Assembly (NCBI RefSeq): GCF_003719825.1
Contig: NZ_RIBS01000002.1
Span: 620,001-684,000, forward strand
Source of the DNA: Montanilutibacter psychrotolerans
Lineage (GTDB): Bacteria; Pseudomonadota; Gammaproteobacteria; Xanthomonadales; Xanthomonadaceae
Reading direction: 5' to 3'
DNA: 64,000 nucleotides
In this document: one piece after another, positions 1-9,276 of the stretch
Layout of the letters: each line of letters begins with the position of its first letter
Numbering within the stretch: the first letter of the stretch is position 1
Notes under the pieces: model-generated
Databases searched by the model: none
Seen by the model: only the letters and a program-made list of their open reading frames with translations
What the model was told of the DNA's origin: nothing
Program-made: the position numbers and the translations under genes

Positions 1-704
1 GACTTCGGGCGACCGATCGCCGGGCCGGTCAGGGCGTCGACGGTGTCAAAGCCCAGGCCGAACTGTTCGGTGTGGTGCATGCCGGCCAGCATCGAGAACA
101 CGCCGATGCGGTTGCCAATGAAGTTCGGGGTGTCCTTGGCGATGACCACGCCCTTGCCCAGGGTGGTGACCAGGAAGGTTTCGAGGCCTTCCAGCACCGA
201 GGCGTCGGTGGTGCGGGCGGGAATCAGCTCGGCCAGGTGCATGTAGCGCGGCGGGTTGAAGAAGTGCACGCCGCAGAAACGGTGGCGCAGCTCCTCGGGC
301 AGCACTTCGGCCAGGGTATTGATGCCGAGCCCCGAGGTGTTGCTGGCCAGCACGGTGTGTGCCGGCACGAACGGCGCGATCTTCTTGTAGAGGTCCTGTT
401 TCCAGTCCATCCGTTCGGCAATCGCCTCGATGATCAGGTCGCAGCCCTGCAGCAGCTCGAGCCCGGTCTCGTAGTTGGCCGGGACGATCCGGTCGGCCAG
501 CGCCTTGTCCGCGAGCGGGGCGGGGCTGAGCTTGGCCAGGTTGGCGATGGCCTTGGTGACCACGCCGTTGGGGTCGCCTTCCTTGGCAGGCAGGTCGAAC
601 AGGACGGTGTCGACGCCCGCGTTGGTCAGGTGGGCGGCAATCTGCGCGCCCATGACACCGGCGCCGAGCACGGCTGCGCGGCGGACAAGTAGCTTGTTAG
701 ACAT
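1..704 (-). CDS. 3-hydroxyacyl-CoA dehydrogenase, N-terminal part (runs off window)
   Basis: The minus-strand reading frame opens at an ATG at 704 and continues past base 1, so only about 234 N-terminal residues are seen. It begins with a Rossmann motif (VLGAGVMGAQIA) and contains NTSGL, the catalytic-His segment CGVHFFNP and DTPNFIGNRIG, all hallmarks of the NAD-binding half of 3-hydroxyacyl-CoA dehydrogenases. Family members with the dehydrogenase at the N-terminus usually carry an enoyl-CoA hydratase domain further on; that part is outside the window. The role is fatty-acid beta-oxidation, oxidising 3-hydroxyacyl-CoA to 3-ketoacyl-CoA. A PsrA-like regulator lies 109 bases upstream on the same strand, which supports lipid-responsive control. 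Family is clear; the exact paralogue (FadN-like or FadB-like) cannot be decided. Confidence 0.88.
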   Translation of the reverse strand, partial: MSNKLLVRRAAVLGAGVMGAQIAAHLTNAGVDTVLFDLPAKEGDPNGVVTKAIANLAKLSPAPLADKALADRIVPANYETGLELLQGCDLIIEAIAERMDWKQDLYKKIAPFVPAHTVLASNTSGLGINTLAEVLPEELRHRFCGVHFFNPPRYMHLAELIPARTTDASVLEGLETFLVTTLGKGVVIAKDTPNFIGNRIGVFSMLAGMHHTEQFGLGFDTVDALTGPAIGRPK

Positions 705-813
705 TTTCTGCAAGTCCTTGTTGGTAATTGTATTTCTTGAGAATGAACAGGGCGCTTCCGGGCCCGGCGAGGTGACCCTCGTTGCGGTCCGGATCAATCC
801 ACGCCGATGGGGG

Positions 814-1431
814 TCAACTCTTGAATCCGGCGGCCGCGAAGCGGATCAGCTCGCGGGCGGCGCGTTCCCGATGGGCCGCTTCGCTGACGCCCGAGGGGCG
901 CTTGATCAGGCCGAAGTCGGCCATCGCATAGGTCAGCGAGCCGGCCAGGAAGTCCAGGCGCCAGTAAAGCTCTTCCTTGCTCAGTGCCGGGACCGCCACG
1001 GCAATGGCCTTGGCAAACTCGCGCAGCACGTGGCCGTAGTGGTCCGAAAGAAACTTTCGCAGGCCGTCGTTCTTTTCTGCGTACGCACGCGCGACCACGC
1101 GAACGAACGCGCCACCGCCATGACGGTCCTGGGCCATCGCCAGGGCGGGTTGCACGAACGCCGCCAGGATCGGCTCGAGCTCGCCGGGGTGCTGGGCCGT
1201 CGCGGCCTTCAGGGCCGCTATGCGCTGGGCGCTCATGTCGTCCATGCGCCGCCGGAACACCTCGTTGACGAGGTTTTCCTTGCTGCCGAAGTGGTAGTTG
1301 ACCGCCGCGATGTTGACATCGGCGCGGCTGGTGACCTGGCGCAGCGAGGTTCCGCTGAAGCCGTGCAGGGCGAACAGCTCCTCGGCGGCGCCGAGAATGC
1401 GGTCCTTGGTGGAAAAGTGGGCGGAAGCCAT
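814..1431 (-). CDS. psrA: TetR-family fatty-acid regulator, PsrA-like
   Basis: A 205-residue TetR repressor. The N-terminal HTH (about residues 8-55, with [20 protein letters not shown] and then GSKENLV) closely resembles PsrA of Pseudomonas, a repressor of beta-oxidation genes relieved by long-chain acyl ligands. The C-terminal half is the helical ligand domain ([17 protein letters not shown]). It sits directly upstream of the acyl-CoA dehydrogenase gene on the same strand. A perfect PsrA-type inverted repeat lies 14 bases before its start codon, so autoregulation is likely. TetR family is certain from sequence; the PsrA assignment rests on recalled similarity, operator and neighbour. Confidence 0.8.
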   Translation of the reverse strand: MASAHFSTKDRILGAAEELFALHGFSGTSLRQVTSRADVNIAAVNYHFGSKENLVNEVFRRRMDDMSAQRIAALKAATAQHPGELEPILAAFVQPALAMAQDRHGGGAFVRVVARAYAEKNDGLRKFLSDHYGHVLREFAKAIAVAVPALSKEELYWRLDFLAGSLTYAMADFGLIKRPSGVSEAAHRERAARELIRFAAAGFKS

Positions 1432-1444
1432 TTCGGGTCCTGAA

Positions 1445-1460
1445 TCAAACGCTTGTTTGA
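1445..1460. promoter_or_regulatory. PsrA-type operator (inverted repeat)
   Basis: TCAAACGCTTGTTTGA is a perfect 6-4-6 inverted repeat just upstream of the regulator start. PsrA sites are known as GAAAC or CAAAC, a 2-4 base gap, then GTTTG or GTTTC; CAAAC-N4-GTTTG fits exactly. It probably mediates repression of the regulator and the downstream beta-oxidation gene. Confidence 0.75.
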
Positions 1461-1571
1461 TGCTATGCCCGGGCGGCGATGAACGTCAACCGCCTTCCTT
1501 CGAAGGGCGCCTGCCCAGGTGCCTGCAAACGGCCTGTCAATCCGCTAGAATTACCGCAGCCATATCGGCTA

Positions 1572-1597
1572 AACCCGCGTCGCTACGCGGGTTTTTT
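1572..1597 (+). terminator. intrinsic terminator in the ndk leader
   Basis: AACCCGCG and CGCGGGTT form an 8-bp stem around TCGCTA and run into TTTT on the plus strand. There is no plus-strand gene upstream that needs a terminator, since the neighbour is transcribed the other way. The element ends 57 bases before the ndk start, so it may end a short leader or small RNA, or act as an attenuator. Confidence 0.7.
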
Positions 1598-1654
1598 CTG
1601 TTATTCTCGGGCGCGAACCTTCGGTTCTGCGGCCCGCCTACCCGGAGACTTTCC

Positions 1655-2080
1655 ATGGCGCTGGAGCGCACCCTTTCCATCATCAAGCCCGATGCCGTTG
1701 CCAAGAACGTCGTCGGTGAAATCTATGCCCGTTTCGAAAAGGCCGGCCTGAAAGTCGTCGCCGCCAAGATGAAGCAGCTCTCGAAGCAGGAAGCCGAAGG
1801 TTTCTACGCCGTGCACCGCGAGCGTCCGTTCTTCAACGCGCTGGTCGAGTTCATGATCTCCGGTCCGGTGATGATCCAGGCGCTGCAGGGCGACAACGCG
1901 GTGCTCAAGCACCGTGACCTGATGGGCGCCACCAATCCGAAGGACGCGGCCCCGGGCACCATCCGCGCGGACTTCGCCGACAGCATCGACGCCAACGCCG
2001 TGCACGGTTCGGACAGCCTGGAGAATGCCGCGGTCGAGATCGCGTACTTCTTCCCGAGCACCGACGTCTACGCTCGCTGA
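1655..2080 (+). CDS. ndk: nucleoside diphosphate kinase
   Basis: A 141-residue protein of the usual NDK length. It transfers the gamma-phosphate of ATP to nucleoside diphosphates through a phospho-histidine. The catalytic His is H117 in [12 protein letters not shown]; the N-terminal strand [12 protein letters not shown] and the [14 protein letters not shown] segment are family signatures. The ATG at 1655 was chosen because the conserved N-terminus begins there and CGGAG precedes it. rlmN follows after 14 bases, so the two are probably cotranscribed. Confidence 0.97.
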   Translation: MALERTLSIIKPDAVAKNVVGEIYARFEKAGLKVVAAKMKQLSKQEAEGFYAVHRERPFFNALVEFMISGPVMIQALQGDNAVLKHRDLMGATNPKDAAPGTIRADFADSIDANAVHGSDSLENAAVEIAYFFPSTDVYAR

Positions 2081-2094
2081 GCTGGGACAAAGCC

Positions 2095-3348
2095 ATGACC
2101 ACGCAACGCGACAGCATCGACATCCAGCTCGCCGAGACAGGCAACACCACGGCACCGGGGTCGGCTGAGCGCGTTGCCGCGGCATCGGCCGGCAATACCG
2201 CGGCGGGGTCGGACAGGAAAAACCTGTTCGACCTCGATCGCGTCCAGCTCGAGGACTTCTTCGAGGAAGTTCTGGGCGAGAAGCGCTACCGGGCGCACCA
2301 GGTGATGAAGTGGATCCACCACCGCTACGTCACCGACTTCAACGACATGACCGACCTGGGCAAGGCCTTGCGCGGCAAGCTCGAGCAGCACGCCCAGGTG
2401 CGCGCGCCGATGGTCATCTTCGACAAGCCCTCCACCGACGGCACCCACAAGTGGCTGCTCGGCATGGACCCGAAGAACGCGATCGAGGCGGTGTTCATCC
2501 CCGACAAGGGCCGCGGCACGCTGTGCGTGTCCTCGCAGGTCGGCTGCGCGCTGAACTGCCAGTTCTGCTCGACCGCCACCCAGGGCTTCAACCGCAACCT
2601 GTCGACCGCCGAGATCATCGGTCAGGTCTGGGTTGCCGCCCGCCACCTGGGCAATGTTCCGCACATCCAGCGCAAGCTCACCAACGTGGTGATGATGGGC
2701 ATGGGCGAGCCTTTGGCGAACTTCGACAACGTCGTGCGCGCGATGAGCATCATGCGCGACGACCTGGGCTATGGCCTGGCCAACAAGCGCGTCACGCTGT
2801 CGACCGCCGGCATGGTGCCGATGATCGACAAGCTGGGCGAGGTCAGCGACGTGTCGCTGGCGGTGTCGCTGCACGCACCCAATGACGAGCTGCGCACCGA
2901 GTTGGTGCCGCTCAACAAGAAATACCCCATCGCCGAGCTGATGGCTGCCTGCGAGCGCTACGTCCGCCGCAAGCCGCGCTCGTCGATCACGTTCGAGTAC
3001 ACCCTGATGAAGGGCGTCAACGACCAGCCGACACACGCCCGCCAGCTGGCGCGCCTGATGCGCCAGTTCGACAACGCTGTGCAGATGAAGGACGCGGCGA
3101 AGGTCAACCTGATCCCGTTCAATCCTTTCCCGGGGACACGTTTCGAACGCTCCGAGGAATCCGACATCCGCGCCTTCCAGAAACTTCTGCTCGACTCGCA
3201 TGTGCTGACGATGGTGCGCCGCACGCGCGGCGATGACATCGATGCAGCCTGTGGCCAGCTGAAGGGCCAGGTCATGGACCGGACGCGGCGCCAAGCCGAG
3301 TTCCGCAAGCACCTTGCCCAGCAGGAGGCCGGTGATGCGGCGGCCTGA
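2095..3348 (+). CDS. rlmN: dual-specificity rRNA/tRNA (adenine-C2) methyltransferase RlmN
   Basis: A 417-residue radical-SAM enzyme that methylates C2 of A2503 in 23S rRNA and A37 of some tRNAs. The radical-SAM cluster motif CALNCQFC is preceded by [10 protein letters not shown], and the second catalytic Cys is in [12 protein letters not shown] near the C-terminus. About 40 N-terminal residues before the conserved start ([14 protein letters not shown]) are low-complexity and form an extension compared with E. coli. Its 3' end overlaps pilF. Confidence 0.97.
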   Translation: MTTQRDSIDIQLAETGNTTAPGSAERVAAASAGNTAAGSDRKNLFDLDRVQLEDFFEEVLGEKRYRAHQVMKWIHHRYVTDFNDMTDLGKALRGKLEQHAQVRAPMVIFDKPSTDGTHKWLLGMDPKNAIEAVFIPDKGRGTLCVSSQVGCALNCQFCSTATQGFNRNLSTAEIIGQVWVAARHLGNVPHIQRKLTNVVMMGMGEPLANFDNVVRAMSIMRDDLGYGLANKRVTLSTAGMVPMIDKLGEVSDVSLAVSLHAPNDELRTELVPLNKKYPIAELMAACERYVRRKPRSSITFEYTLMKGVNDQPTHARQLARLMRQFDNAVQMKDAAKVNLIPFNPFPGTRFERSEESDIRAFQKLLLDSHVLTMVRRTRGDDIDAACGQLKGQVMDRTRRQAEFRKHLAQQEAGDAAA

Positions 3349-4174
3349 GCGCCCCCTGCCGGGTCGGGCGCTGACGGCGACGGTGCTTGCGGTGGTCGTG
3401 CTGTGCAGCGCGTCGTGCAGTCGCCCCGAGTTCCTGCGTCCCAGCATCGACAGCCAGTTGTCGGACATCTACGAGAGCCGTGTGCCGATCAACGGCAGCC
3501 GTCGTGGCAACAGCGGCACGCTTGACGTGCAGCTGTACAACGGCCGGCAGAAGCTCGCCGCCGGCGACCCGGCCGGCGCGCGCGACCTGGCCGCCAAGGC
3601 CCTGCAGATCAACGAGAAGTCCGCTCCGGCACACACGCTGATGGCGGTGTCCCTGGATCAGCTGGGCAACTCGGCCGTGGCCGGCCAGCACTACCTGCGT
3701 GCGGCGGAACTGGACCCCACCCGCGGCGCGATGCTCAACAATTACGGGACCTGGCTGTGCGGCAATGGCCGCGCCGCCGAGTCGCTGGACTGGTTCGACC
3801 AGGCATTGCAGGACAGCAGTTATTCGACGCCTGCTTCGGCGCTGGCAAATGCCGGCCACTGCGCCACCCAGGCCGGGCTTGCCGAGCGTGGCGGACGCTA
3901 CCTGCGTGACGCGCTGTCGCTGGATCCGGACAGCCCGGTTGCGCTGGCAGCCCTTGCCGAGAGCGAATTTCGTGCAGGCAGGGCATTCGAGGCGCGGGCA
4001 TTTTCGCAGCGCCGCCTCGCGGCAGCACCGGCGGACGCCCAGTCGTTGTTATTGGCGTCACAGATCGAGGAAAAGCTCGGCGACAAGGACGCGGCCGCCA
4101 GCTACGTTCAGCGACTAAGAGCGGAATTCCCGGGCGCGGCGGGTTCCGAAACAGGGGATGGCAGCAAGCGATGA
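3335..4174 (+). CDS. pilF: type IV pilus biogenesis/stability lipoprotein PilF (PilW)
   Basis: About 279 residues: a lipoprotein signal (hydrophobic [12 protein letters not shown], then SASC as lipobox) followed by TPR repeats, for example [20 protein letters not shown]. In the PilF/PilW family this outer-membrane lipoprotein assists PilQ secretin assembly. Start chosen at the ATG at 3335, six bases after a strong AGGAGG at 3323-3328; the preceding in-frame GTG (3332) is possible. It overlaps the end of rlmN by 14 bases and shares ATGA with the next gene. Confidence 0.88.
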   Translation: MRRPERPLPGRALTATVLAVVVLCSASCSRPEFLRPSIDSQLSDIYESRVPINGSRRGNSGTLDVQLYNGRQKLAAGDPAGARDLAAKALQINEKSAPAHTLMAVSLDQLGNSAVAGQHYLRAAELDPTRGAMLNNYGTWLCGNGRAAESLDWFDQALQDSSYSTPASALANAGHCATQAGLAERGGRYLRDALSLDPDSPVALAALAESEFRAGRAFEARAFSQRRLAAAPADAQSLLLASQIEEKLGDKDAAASYVQRLRAEFPGAAGSETGDGSKR

Positions 4175-4986
4175 TGCAGTCGAACGAAACTGGATCTGGT
4201 CACGGCGCCGGCTGTGGCGAACGCCTGCGACTGGCGCGTGAAGCCGCAAACCTGGCGATCGACGACGTTGCCTCGCGACTTCGCATGCCTACGCGCGTGG
4301 TCCGCGCCCTCGAGGCCGGCGACTGGAGCCAGTTGGGCGCTCCGGTGTTCGCCCGCGGGCAACTTCGCAGCTACGCGCGGCTGCTCGGCGTCGACATCGA
4401 GGCCGAACTTGACCGCGCGCCGGCGGCGGCAATCGCTCCGGCTACGTTGGTCAGCCATAGCCACACGCCAACGTACCAGCGGGTTTTCGAGCAGGTCACC
4501 CGGCGGGCGATCTACATCGTCATGACCGCGGCCATCGCCGTGCCGGTCTGGATCGCCACCCGCCCGCACGTTGCCAACACGGTGGCGCTGCAATCGCTCG
4601 ACCTGCCCGAAACGCCCGCCGGTGGCGGCGCGTCGCCGGTAGCCGCCGGTTCCGACGCGCCCGCACCGCGAACGCCGGTGGCCGCATCGATGGCGTCGCT
4701 GCAACCGCCCGCGGCGACCGGCGCCACGCTGTCGCTGGCGTTCAGTGGCGACAGCTGGGTGCAGGTTTTCGCCGTCGATGGCACCTCGATCGAGCAGGGT
4801 CTGCTCGCTGCCGGGCAGCAGCGCAGCTATGCCGCCGGCCAGGTGGGGCGCGTGGTGCTCGGCAATTCCGCCGCGGTCCAGGTGTTGCACGCCGGGCGTC
4901 CGGTGGACCTGGCGCCCTTCAGCCGAGCGAATGTGGCGCGCTTTACGCTATCCTCTGACGGCTCGCTCGCACCGCCCGCAAACTGA
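4171..4986 (+). CDS. rodZ: RodZ-like helix-turn-helix membrane protein
   Basis: A 271-residue protein with an N-terminal Cro-like HTH (LRLAREAANLAIDDVASRLR, then VVRALEAGDW), one membrane segment around residues 114-128 (IYIVMTAAIAVPVWIA), an Ala/Pro-rich periplasmic linker and a C-terminal beta domain (SFSGDSWVQVFAVDGT-type region). This is the RodZ layout: a cytoskeletal adaptor linking MreB to the rod-shape machinery. In E. coli ispG and hisS follow rodZ; here yfgM follows after 104 bases. Confidence 0.85.
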   Translation: MMQSNETGSGHGAGCGERLRLAREAANLAIDDVASRLRMPTRVVRALEAGDWSQLGAPVFARGQLRSYARLLGVDIEAELDRAPAAAIAPATLVSHSHTPTYQRVFEQVTRRAIYIVMTAAIAVPVWIATRPHVANTVALQSLDLPETPAGGGASPVAAGSDAPAPRTPVAASMASLQPPAATGATLSLAFSGDSWVQVFAVDGTSIEQGLLAAGQQRSYAAGQVGRVVLGNSAAVQVLHAGRPVDLAPFSRANVARFTLSSDGSLAPPAN

Positions 4987-5090
4987 TTGCGTCGCGGAGC
5001 TGCGTAATCGCACTGGCCTGTATCGGGCCGGTTTCCACATCTATTCGCGGCCGGCCACCTGGCGGGACGTGACAGCATGGCAGCCTTCGA

Positions 5091-5720
5091 ATGGCGATAG
5101 ACGATCTGCTCGACGAACACGAACAAAGTGAACGGGTTCTGGCCTGGCTGCGCAGCAATGGCGCAGGATTGATTGGCGGCATCGTGCTCGGCTTGGCCGC
5201 GATCGGTGGCTGGAAGTGGTGGGAAAGCCGCGACCTGCAACTGAAGGCCGGGCAGGCGGACCGCTATCAGGTCGCCCTCAGCGCCATCGAATCCAAGGAC
5301 AAGGCCGCCGCAGACAAGGTCAAGGCGCTCGGCGCCGGCACCTACGGCAACCTGGCGGCACTCGAACTGGCGAAGTCGCAGGTCGAGGCCGGCCAGCGCG
5401 ACGCGGCGATCGCGACGCTGCGCGCGATCAAGTCCGACGACGTCGCCACGACCTCTGTGGTCAATGAGCGGCTTGCCAGTCTGCTGATCGACGCAAAGCA
5501 GGCAGATGCGGCGATCAAGCTGCTTGCCACGGCAAGCTCCGTCGGCGAGCTCGAAACCCGCGGCGATGCGCAGTACGCGCTCGGCCAGCGCGAACAGGCC
5601 CGTACCTCCTACCAGCAAGCGCTGGGCAAGCTCGACGTCGGTTCGCCGCGTCGTCGCCTGCTCGAACTCAAGCTCATTGAAGTCGGCGGCAAGCCCGCCA
5701 GCACCGAGGTCAAGTCTTGA
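5091..5720 (+). CDS. yfgM: YfgM-like ancillary translocon/chaperone protein (TPR)
   Basis: A 209-residue protein starting MAIDDLLDEHEQSERVLAWL, with one membrane segment (about residues 24-41, ending GWKWW) and a periplasmic TPR domain. YfgM proteins work with SecYEG and periplasmic chaperones in E. coli. Position directly before bamB is conserved. The stop overlaps the bamB start by one base (TGATG), indicating translational coupling. Confidence 0.88.
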   Translation: MAIDDLLDEHEQSERVLAWLRSNGAGLIGGIVLGLAAIGGWKWWESRDLQLKAGQADRYQVALSAIESKDKAAADKVKALGAGTYGNLAALELAKSQVEAGQRDAAIATLRAIKSDDVATTSVVNERLASLLIDAKQADAAIKLLATASSVGELETRGDAQYALGQREQARTSYQQALGKLDVGSPRRRLLELKLIEVGGKPASTEVKS

Positions 5721-6943
5721 TGAAGTCCGCATCGATCGATTCCGTTCGTAGCGCCGCTGGCGCGTCGCGCGCGCCGCGCCTGTTGCACGTTTCCGCGGCA
5801 GTGCTGTGCGTGTTCGCGCTGGGCGGCTGCACGACCGTCAAGGGCTGGTTCGGCAGCAAGAAGGACGGCAAGCCGAACGAACCGACCGAACTGGTCGAGT
5901 TCGCACCGACGGCCACGATCAGCAAGCTGTGGTCGGCCCAGGCCGGCAAGGGCGAAGACCGTTTGGGCGCACGCCAGGGTCCGGCGATCGCCGACGGTCG
6001 CGTCTACGCGGCGGCGGTCGAAGGCGGCGTTCGCGCGTTCGACCTGCAGACCGGCAAGCCGGTCTGGCACTACGAAAGCGACCTGCTACTGTCCGGCGGC
6101 CCCGGTGCCGGTGACGGCCTCGTGGTTGCCGGTGGGCTGGATGGCCACGTTATCGCTCTCGATGCCGGTACCGGCGCCGAGAAGTGGCAGTCGAAGGTCA
6201 ATGCCGAGATCATCGCCACGCCCGTGGTCGGTCTGGGCATGGTGTTCGTGCGCTCCAACGATGGTCGCCTGACCGCGCTGGATGCCGCCAGCGGCGAGCG
6301 CCGCTGGTTCTGGACCCGCGATGTTCCCCTGTTGTCCGTGCGCGGCAACGATGCACCGGTGCTTGGCCCGGGCTTCGTGTTCGTGGGCAACGACGACGGT
6401 ACCGTGCAGGCATTGGCCGCCAACGACGGTCGCCCGTTGTGGGAGCAGGCCGTGGCGCAGCAGGAAGGCCGCAGCGAGCTGGACCGCATGGCCGATATCG
6501 ATGGCACGCCGGTACTCGAAGACACTACGTTGTTCGCGACCAGCTACAAAGGGCGCACGCTCGCGATCGATGCACCGAGTGGTCGGCCGATGTGGTCGGG
6601 CGAGCACGGCGGCTCCGGTCGCATCGGTGTCGGCAGCGACCGCCTGGTGGTGGTCGATCGCCAGGGCGGCGTGTTCGGCCTGCAGAAGTCCAGCGGCGGC
6701 ACGCTCTGGCAGCAGGCGGGCCTGGCCCGTCGCAACCTGACCGGCGCGGCGGTGCAGGGCGACTACGCGGTGGTCGGCGACTTCGACGGCTACCTGCACT
6801 GGCTCAAGCTCGACAACGGCGAATTTGCCGCGCGTACCCGCGCCAGCCGCAAGGCGCTGCGTGCCGCGCCGGTGGTCGTCGATGGGGTCCTCGTGGCACA
6901 GGACGTCGACGGCGAACTGAACGCATACCGCCTCGGGCAGTAA
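5720..6943 (+). CDS. bamB: outer membrane assembly lipoprotein BamB
   Basis: A 407-residue lipoprotein. It has a long basic N-region, then a hydrophobic stretch ending in the lipobox LGGC, followed by PQQ-type beta-propeller repeats (GGVRAFDLQTGKPVW, GHVIALDAGTGAEKW, GRLTALDAASGERRW). BamB is the scaffold lipoprotein of the BAM complex for outer-membrane protein insertion. The ATG at 5720 was preferred over the TTG at 5717. Confidence 0.94.
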   Translation: MKSASIDSVRSAAGASRAPRLLHVSAAVLCVFALGGCTTVKGWFGSKKDGKPNEPTELVEFAPTATISKLWSAQAGKGEDRLGARQGPAIADGRVYAAAVEGGVRAFDLQTGKPVWHYESDLLLSGGPGAGDGLVVAGGLDGHVIALDAGTGAEKWQSKVNAEIIATPVVGLGMVFVRSNDGRLTALDAASGERRWFWTRDVPLLSVRGNDAPVLGPGFVFVGNDDGTVQALAANDGRPLWEQAVAQQEGRSELDRMADIDGTPVLEDTTLFATSYKGRTLAIDAPSGRPMWSGEHGGSGRIGVGSDRLVVVDRQGGVFGLQKSSGGTLWQQAGLARRNLTGAAVQGDYAVVGDFDGYLHWLKLDNGEFAARTRASRKALRAAPVVVDGVLVAQDVDGELNAYRLGQ

Positions 6944-6967
6944 CGCCGGGGCAGGGAGTCGGGAGCA

Positions 6968-7009
6968 GGGAACGGACTACCGGCGGAAGCCTCCGCCCCA
7001 GCCGTTCCC
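6968..7009. repeat. nested palindromic hairpin between bamB and der
   Basis: GGGAACGG (6968-6975) pairs with CCGTTCCC (7002-7009), and inside it GGCGGA (6982-6987) pairs with TCCGCC (6992-6997). G-rich direct repeats of the GGGAGTCGGGAGCAGGGA type lie just upstream. There is no T-run. It looks like a dispersed intergenic palindrome (REP-like) or an mRNA-stabilising structure. Confidence 0.5.
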
Positions 7010-7078
7010 GATCCCACCGGCGCTCATTGCCGCAGCTTTAGATTCTCCCGAATTCCCTACCTTTCCGGCTGCCCATCC

Positions 7079-8479
7079 ATGCTTCCGCTCGTCGCACTCG
7101 TCGGACGTCCCAACGTCGGCAAATCCACGCTTTTCAACGCGCTCACCCGCAGCCGCGACGCCCTGGTGCACGACCAGCCGGGCGTAACGCGCGATCGCCA
7201 TTACGGCGTGTGCCGGCCAGAAGGCCTGCGGCCGTTCGCGATCGTCGACACCGGCGGCATCGCCGGCGAGGACGAGGGCCTGGTCGGTGCCACCGCACGC
7301 CAGGCGCGAGCCGCGGCCGAAGAGGCCGACCTGGTGCTGTTCATCGTCGATGGCCGTGAAGGCGCGTCCGCACTCGACGACGACATCCTGAAGTGGCTGC
7401 GCAAGACCGCGCGTCCCACCATGCTGGTGGTCAACAAGACCGACGGCATCGACAGCCAGGCCGCGCTCAACGATTTCGCCCGCTACGGTTTCAGTGACGT
7501 GGTCGCGGTGTCCTCGGCGCATCGCCAAGGCATCGACGAACTGATCGAGGACGTGCTGGCCAAGCTGCCCGAAGAGGGCAACACGAGCGAACTGGACACC
7601 GATCCCGATCGCGTCCGCATCGCCTTCATCGGCCGTCCCAACGTCGGCAAGTCCACGCTGGTGAACCGCCTGCTGGGCGAGGAGCGCATGATCGCCTCCG
7701 AGGTGCCGGGCACCACGCGCGATTCGGTCGCCATCGACATGGAGCGCGACGGCAAGCGCTATCGCCTGATCGACACCGCCGGCCTGCGCCGCAAGTCCAA
7801 GGTCGACGAGGCCGTCGAGAAGTTCTCCATCATCAAGACCCTGCAGGCGATCGAGCAGTGCCAGGTCGCGGTGGTGATGCTCGACGCCGGCGAAGGCGTG
7901 ACCGACCAGGACGCCAGCGTGCTGGGGTATGCGCTCGATGCCGGTCGTGCGCTGGTGGTGGCGGTCAACAAGTGGGACGGCCAGACCGACTACCAGCGGC
8001 AGCAGGCGGAAGGCCTGCTGGTGCGCAAGCTCGGTTTCGTCGACTGGGCCGAGGCGGTGCGCATCAGTGCCAAGCACGGCTCCGGACTGGCCGAGCTGTT
8101 CAAGGCCATCCACCGCGCGCATTCCTCGGCAACGCGCGAGTTCGGCACGAGTGAAGTCACCAAGGCGATCGAGATCGCCTACGAGACCAATCCGCCGCCG
8201 GTCGTGCGCGGCCATGTCGCCAAGCTGCGCTACGCGCACCCGGCGGCCAGCAATCCGCCCACCTTCGTGGTGCACGGCAACCGCCTGCGCACGCTCAGCG
8301 ACAGCTACAAGCGCTACCTCGAGAACTTCTTCCGCAAGCGCTTCAAGCTGGTGGGCACGCCCGTGAAGTTCATCTTCCGCGAAGGCAGCAACCCGTACGA
8401 AGGCAAGAAGAACGTGCTCAGCGAGCGCCAGGTCGCCAAGAAGAAGCGCCTGATCCGCCACGTAAAGCGCGGCAAGTGA
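7079..8479 (+). CDS. der: ribosome assembly GTPase Der (EngA)
   Basis: A 466-residue protein with two consecutive GTPase domains. Each has the P-loop GRPNVGKST (near residues 9 and 186), with DTGG/DTAG switch-II motifs and NKTD/NKWD base-recognition motifs. The C-terminal KH-like domain ([18 protein letters not shown]) is present. Der acts in 50S ribosomal subunit maturation. Length and motifs are complete. Confidence 0.98.
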   Translation: MLPLVALVGRPNVGKSTLFNALTRSRDALVHDQPGVTRDRHYGVCRPEGLRPFAIVDTGGIAGEDEGLVGATARQARAAAEEADLVLFIVDGREGASALDDDILKWLRKTARPTMLVVNKTDGIDSQAALNDFARYGFSDVVAVSSAHRQGIDELIEDVLAKLPEEGNTSELDTDPDRVRIAFIGRPNVGKSTLVNRLLGEERMIASEVPGTTRDSVAIDMERDGKRYRLIDTAGLRRKSKVDEAVEKFSIIKTLQAIEQCQVAVVMLDAGEGVTDQDASVLGYALDAGRALVVAVNKWDGQTDYQRQQAEGLLVRKLGFVDWAEAVRISAKHGSGLAELFKAIHRAHSSATREFGTSEVTKAIEIAYETNPPPVVRGHVAKLRYAHPAASNPPTFVVHGNRLRTLSDSYKRYLENFFRKRFKLVGTPVKFIFREGSNPYEGKKNVLSERQVAKKKRLIRHVKRGK

Positions 8480-8486
8480 GTTGACG

Positions 8487-8513
8487 CGACGTCGGCGCTT
8501 TGCGCCGGCGTCG
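8487..8513. other. strong GC hairpin after der
   Basis: CGACGTCGGCGC (8487-8498) pairs with GCGCCGGCGTCG (8502-8513) over 12 bp with one G-U pair and a TTT loop, starting eight bases after the der stop. No T-run follows, so it is more likely a 3'-end stabiliser or Rho-associated structure than an intrinsic terminator. Confidence 0.5.
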
Positions 8514-8667
8514 GCACCAGGACCCGGTCGCACCGTTTCGAGCGGCGCCACGCGTGCCCCCGGTGGTGCCCTCGGCGCGCGTCGCCTGTCGGTTATCGCG
8601 TGTGACGCCTGCAGGCCCAATCCGCACGACCCAGCAACGTTCGCCATCCCGTTGTCGGAGCCCCGTC

Positions 8668-9276
8668 TTGATCGAGCCATTGCCCGCTGCCGCGATCACC
8701 CTGGGCATCCTCGCCGGCGGTCGCGCCAGTCGCCTGGGCGGGATCGACAAGGCCTGGCTGGTGCGCGAAGGCATGCCGCAGGTGCTGCGCTGGCCGCGAC
8801 GCTTCGCCGACGAGACCGGCGCCGTGCTGGTCAGCGCCAATCGTGATCTCGACCGGTACCGCCTCGCAGGCCTTCGGGCCGTGACCGACCGGGCCGGCCT
8901 GGATCTCGGCCCGATCGCCGGCCTGGACGCGCTGGCATCGGCCTGCACCAGCCCCTGGTTGCTGACGGTCCCGGTCGATCTGGTGGGCGTCCCCGATGGC
9001 CTGCTGTCCCATCTGGTGGCCGGCGCCACCGACGACGGTGCCGCGGCCAGCGACGACGACGGCCCGCAACCGCTGGTGGCGCTGTGGCGCGTGGCGGCGC
9101 TGCGCGATGCGCTGGCGTCCGCAATCGCCACCCGCAGCTCCGCCGTGCACCTGCTGCAGGCCAGCCTGCGGCTGCCGGTGGTCCATTTCGCCGGGGTACG
9201 CTTGGGCAACCTCAACACACCCGACGACCTGGCCGCTGCCGGCGTTGCGGCCACGGACCGTCACCACGATGAGTGA
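8668..9276 (+). CDS. mobA: molybdenum cofactor guanylyltransferase MobA
   Basis: A 202-residue protein. The nucleotide-binding signature LAGGRASRLGGIDKAWL near the N-terminus matches MobA, which attaches GMP to molybdopterin to make the bis-MGD cofactor. The start is a TTG at 8668, seven bases after CGGAG; an earlier start would add residues without family resemblance. The stop lies inside the start region of moeA (8-base overlap), so the two genes are translationally coupled. Confidence 0.88.
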   Translation: MIEPLPAAAITLGILAGGRASRLGGIDKAWLVREGMPQVLRWPRRFADETGAVLVSANRDLDRYRLAGLRAVTDRAGLDLGPIAGLDALASACTSPWLLTVPVDLVGVPDGLLSHLVAGATDDGAAASDDDGPQPLVALWRVAALRDALASAIATRSSAVHLLQASLRLPVVHFAGVRLGNLNTPDDLAAAGVAATDRHHDE

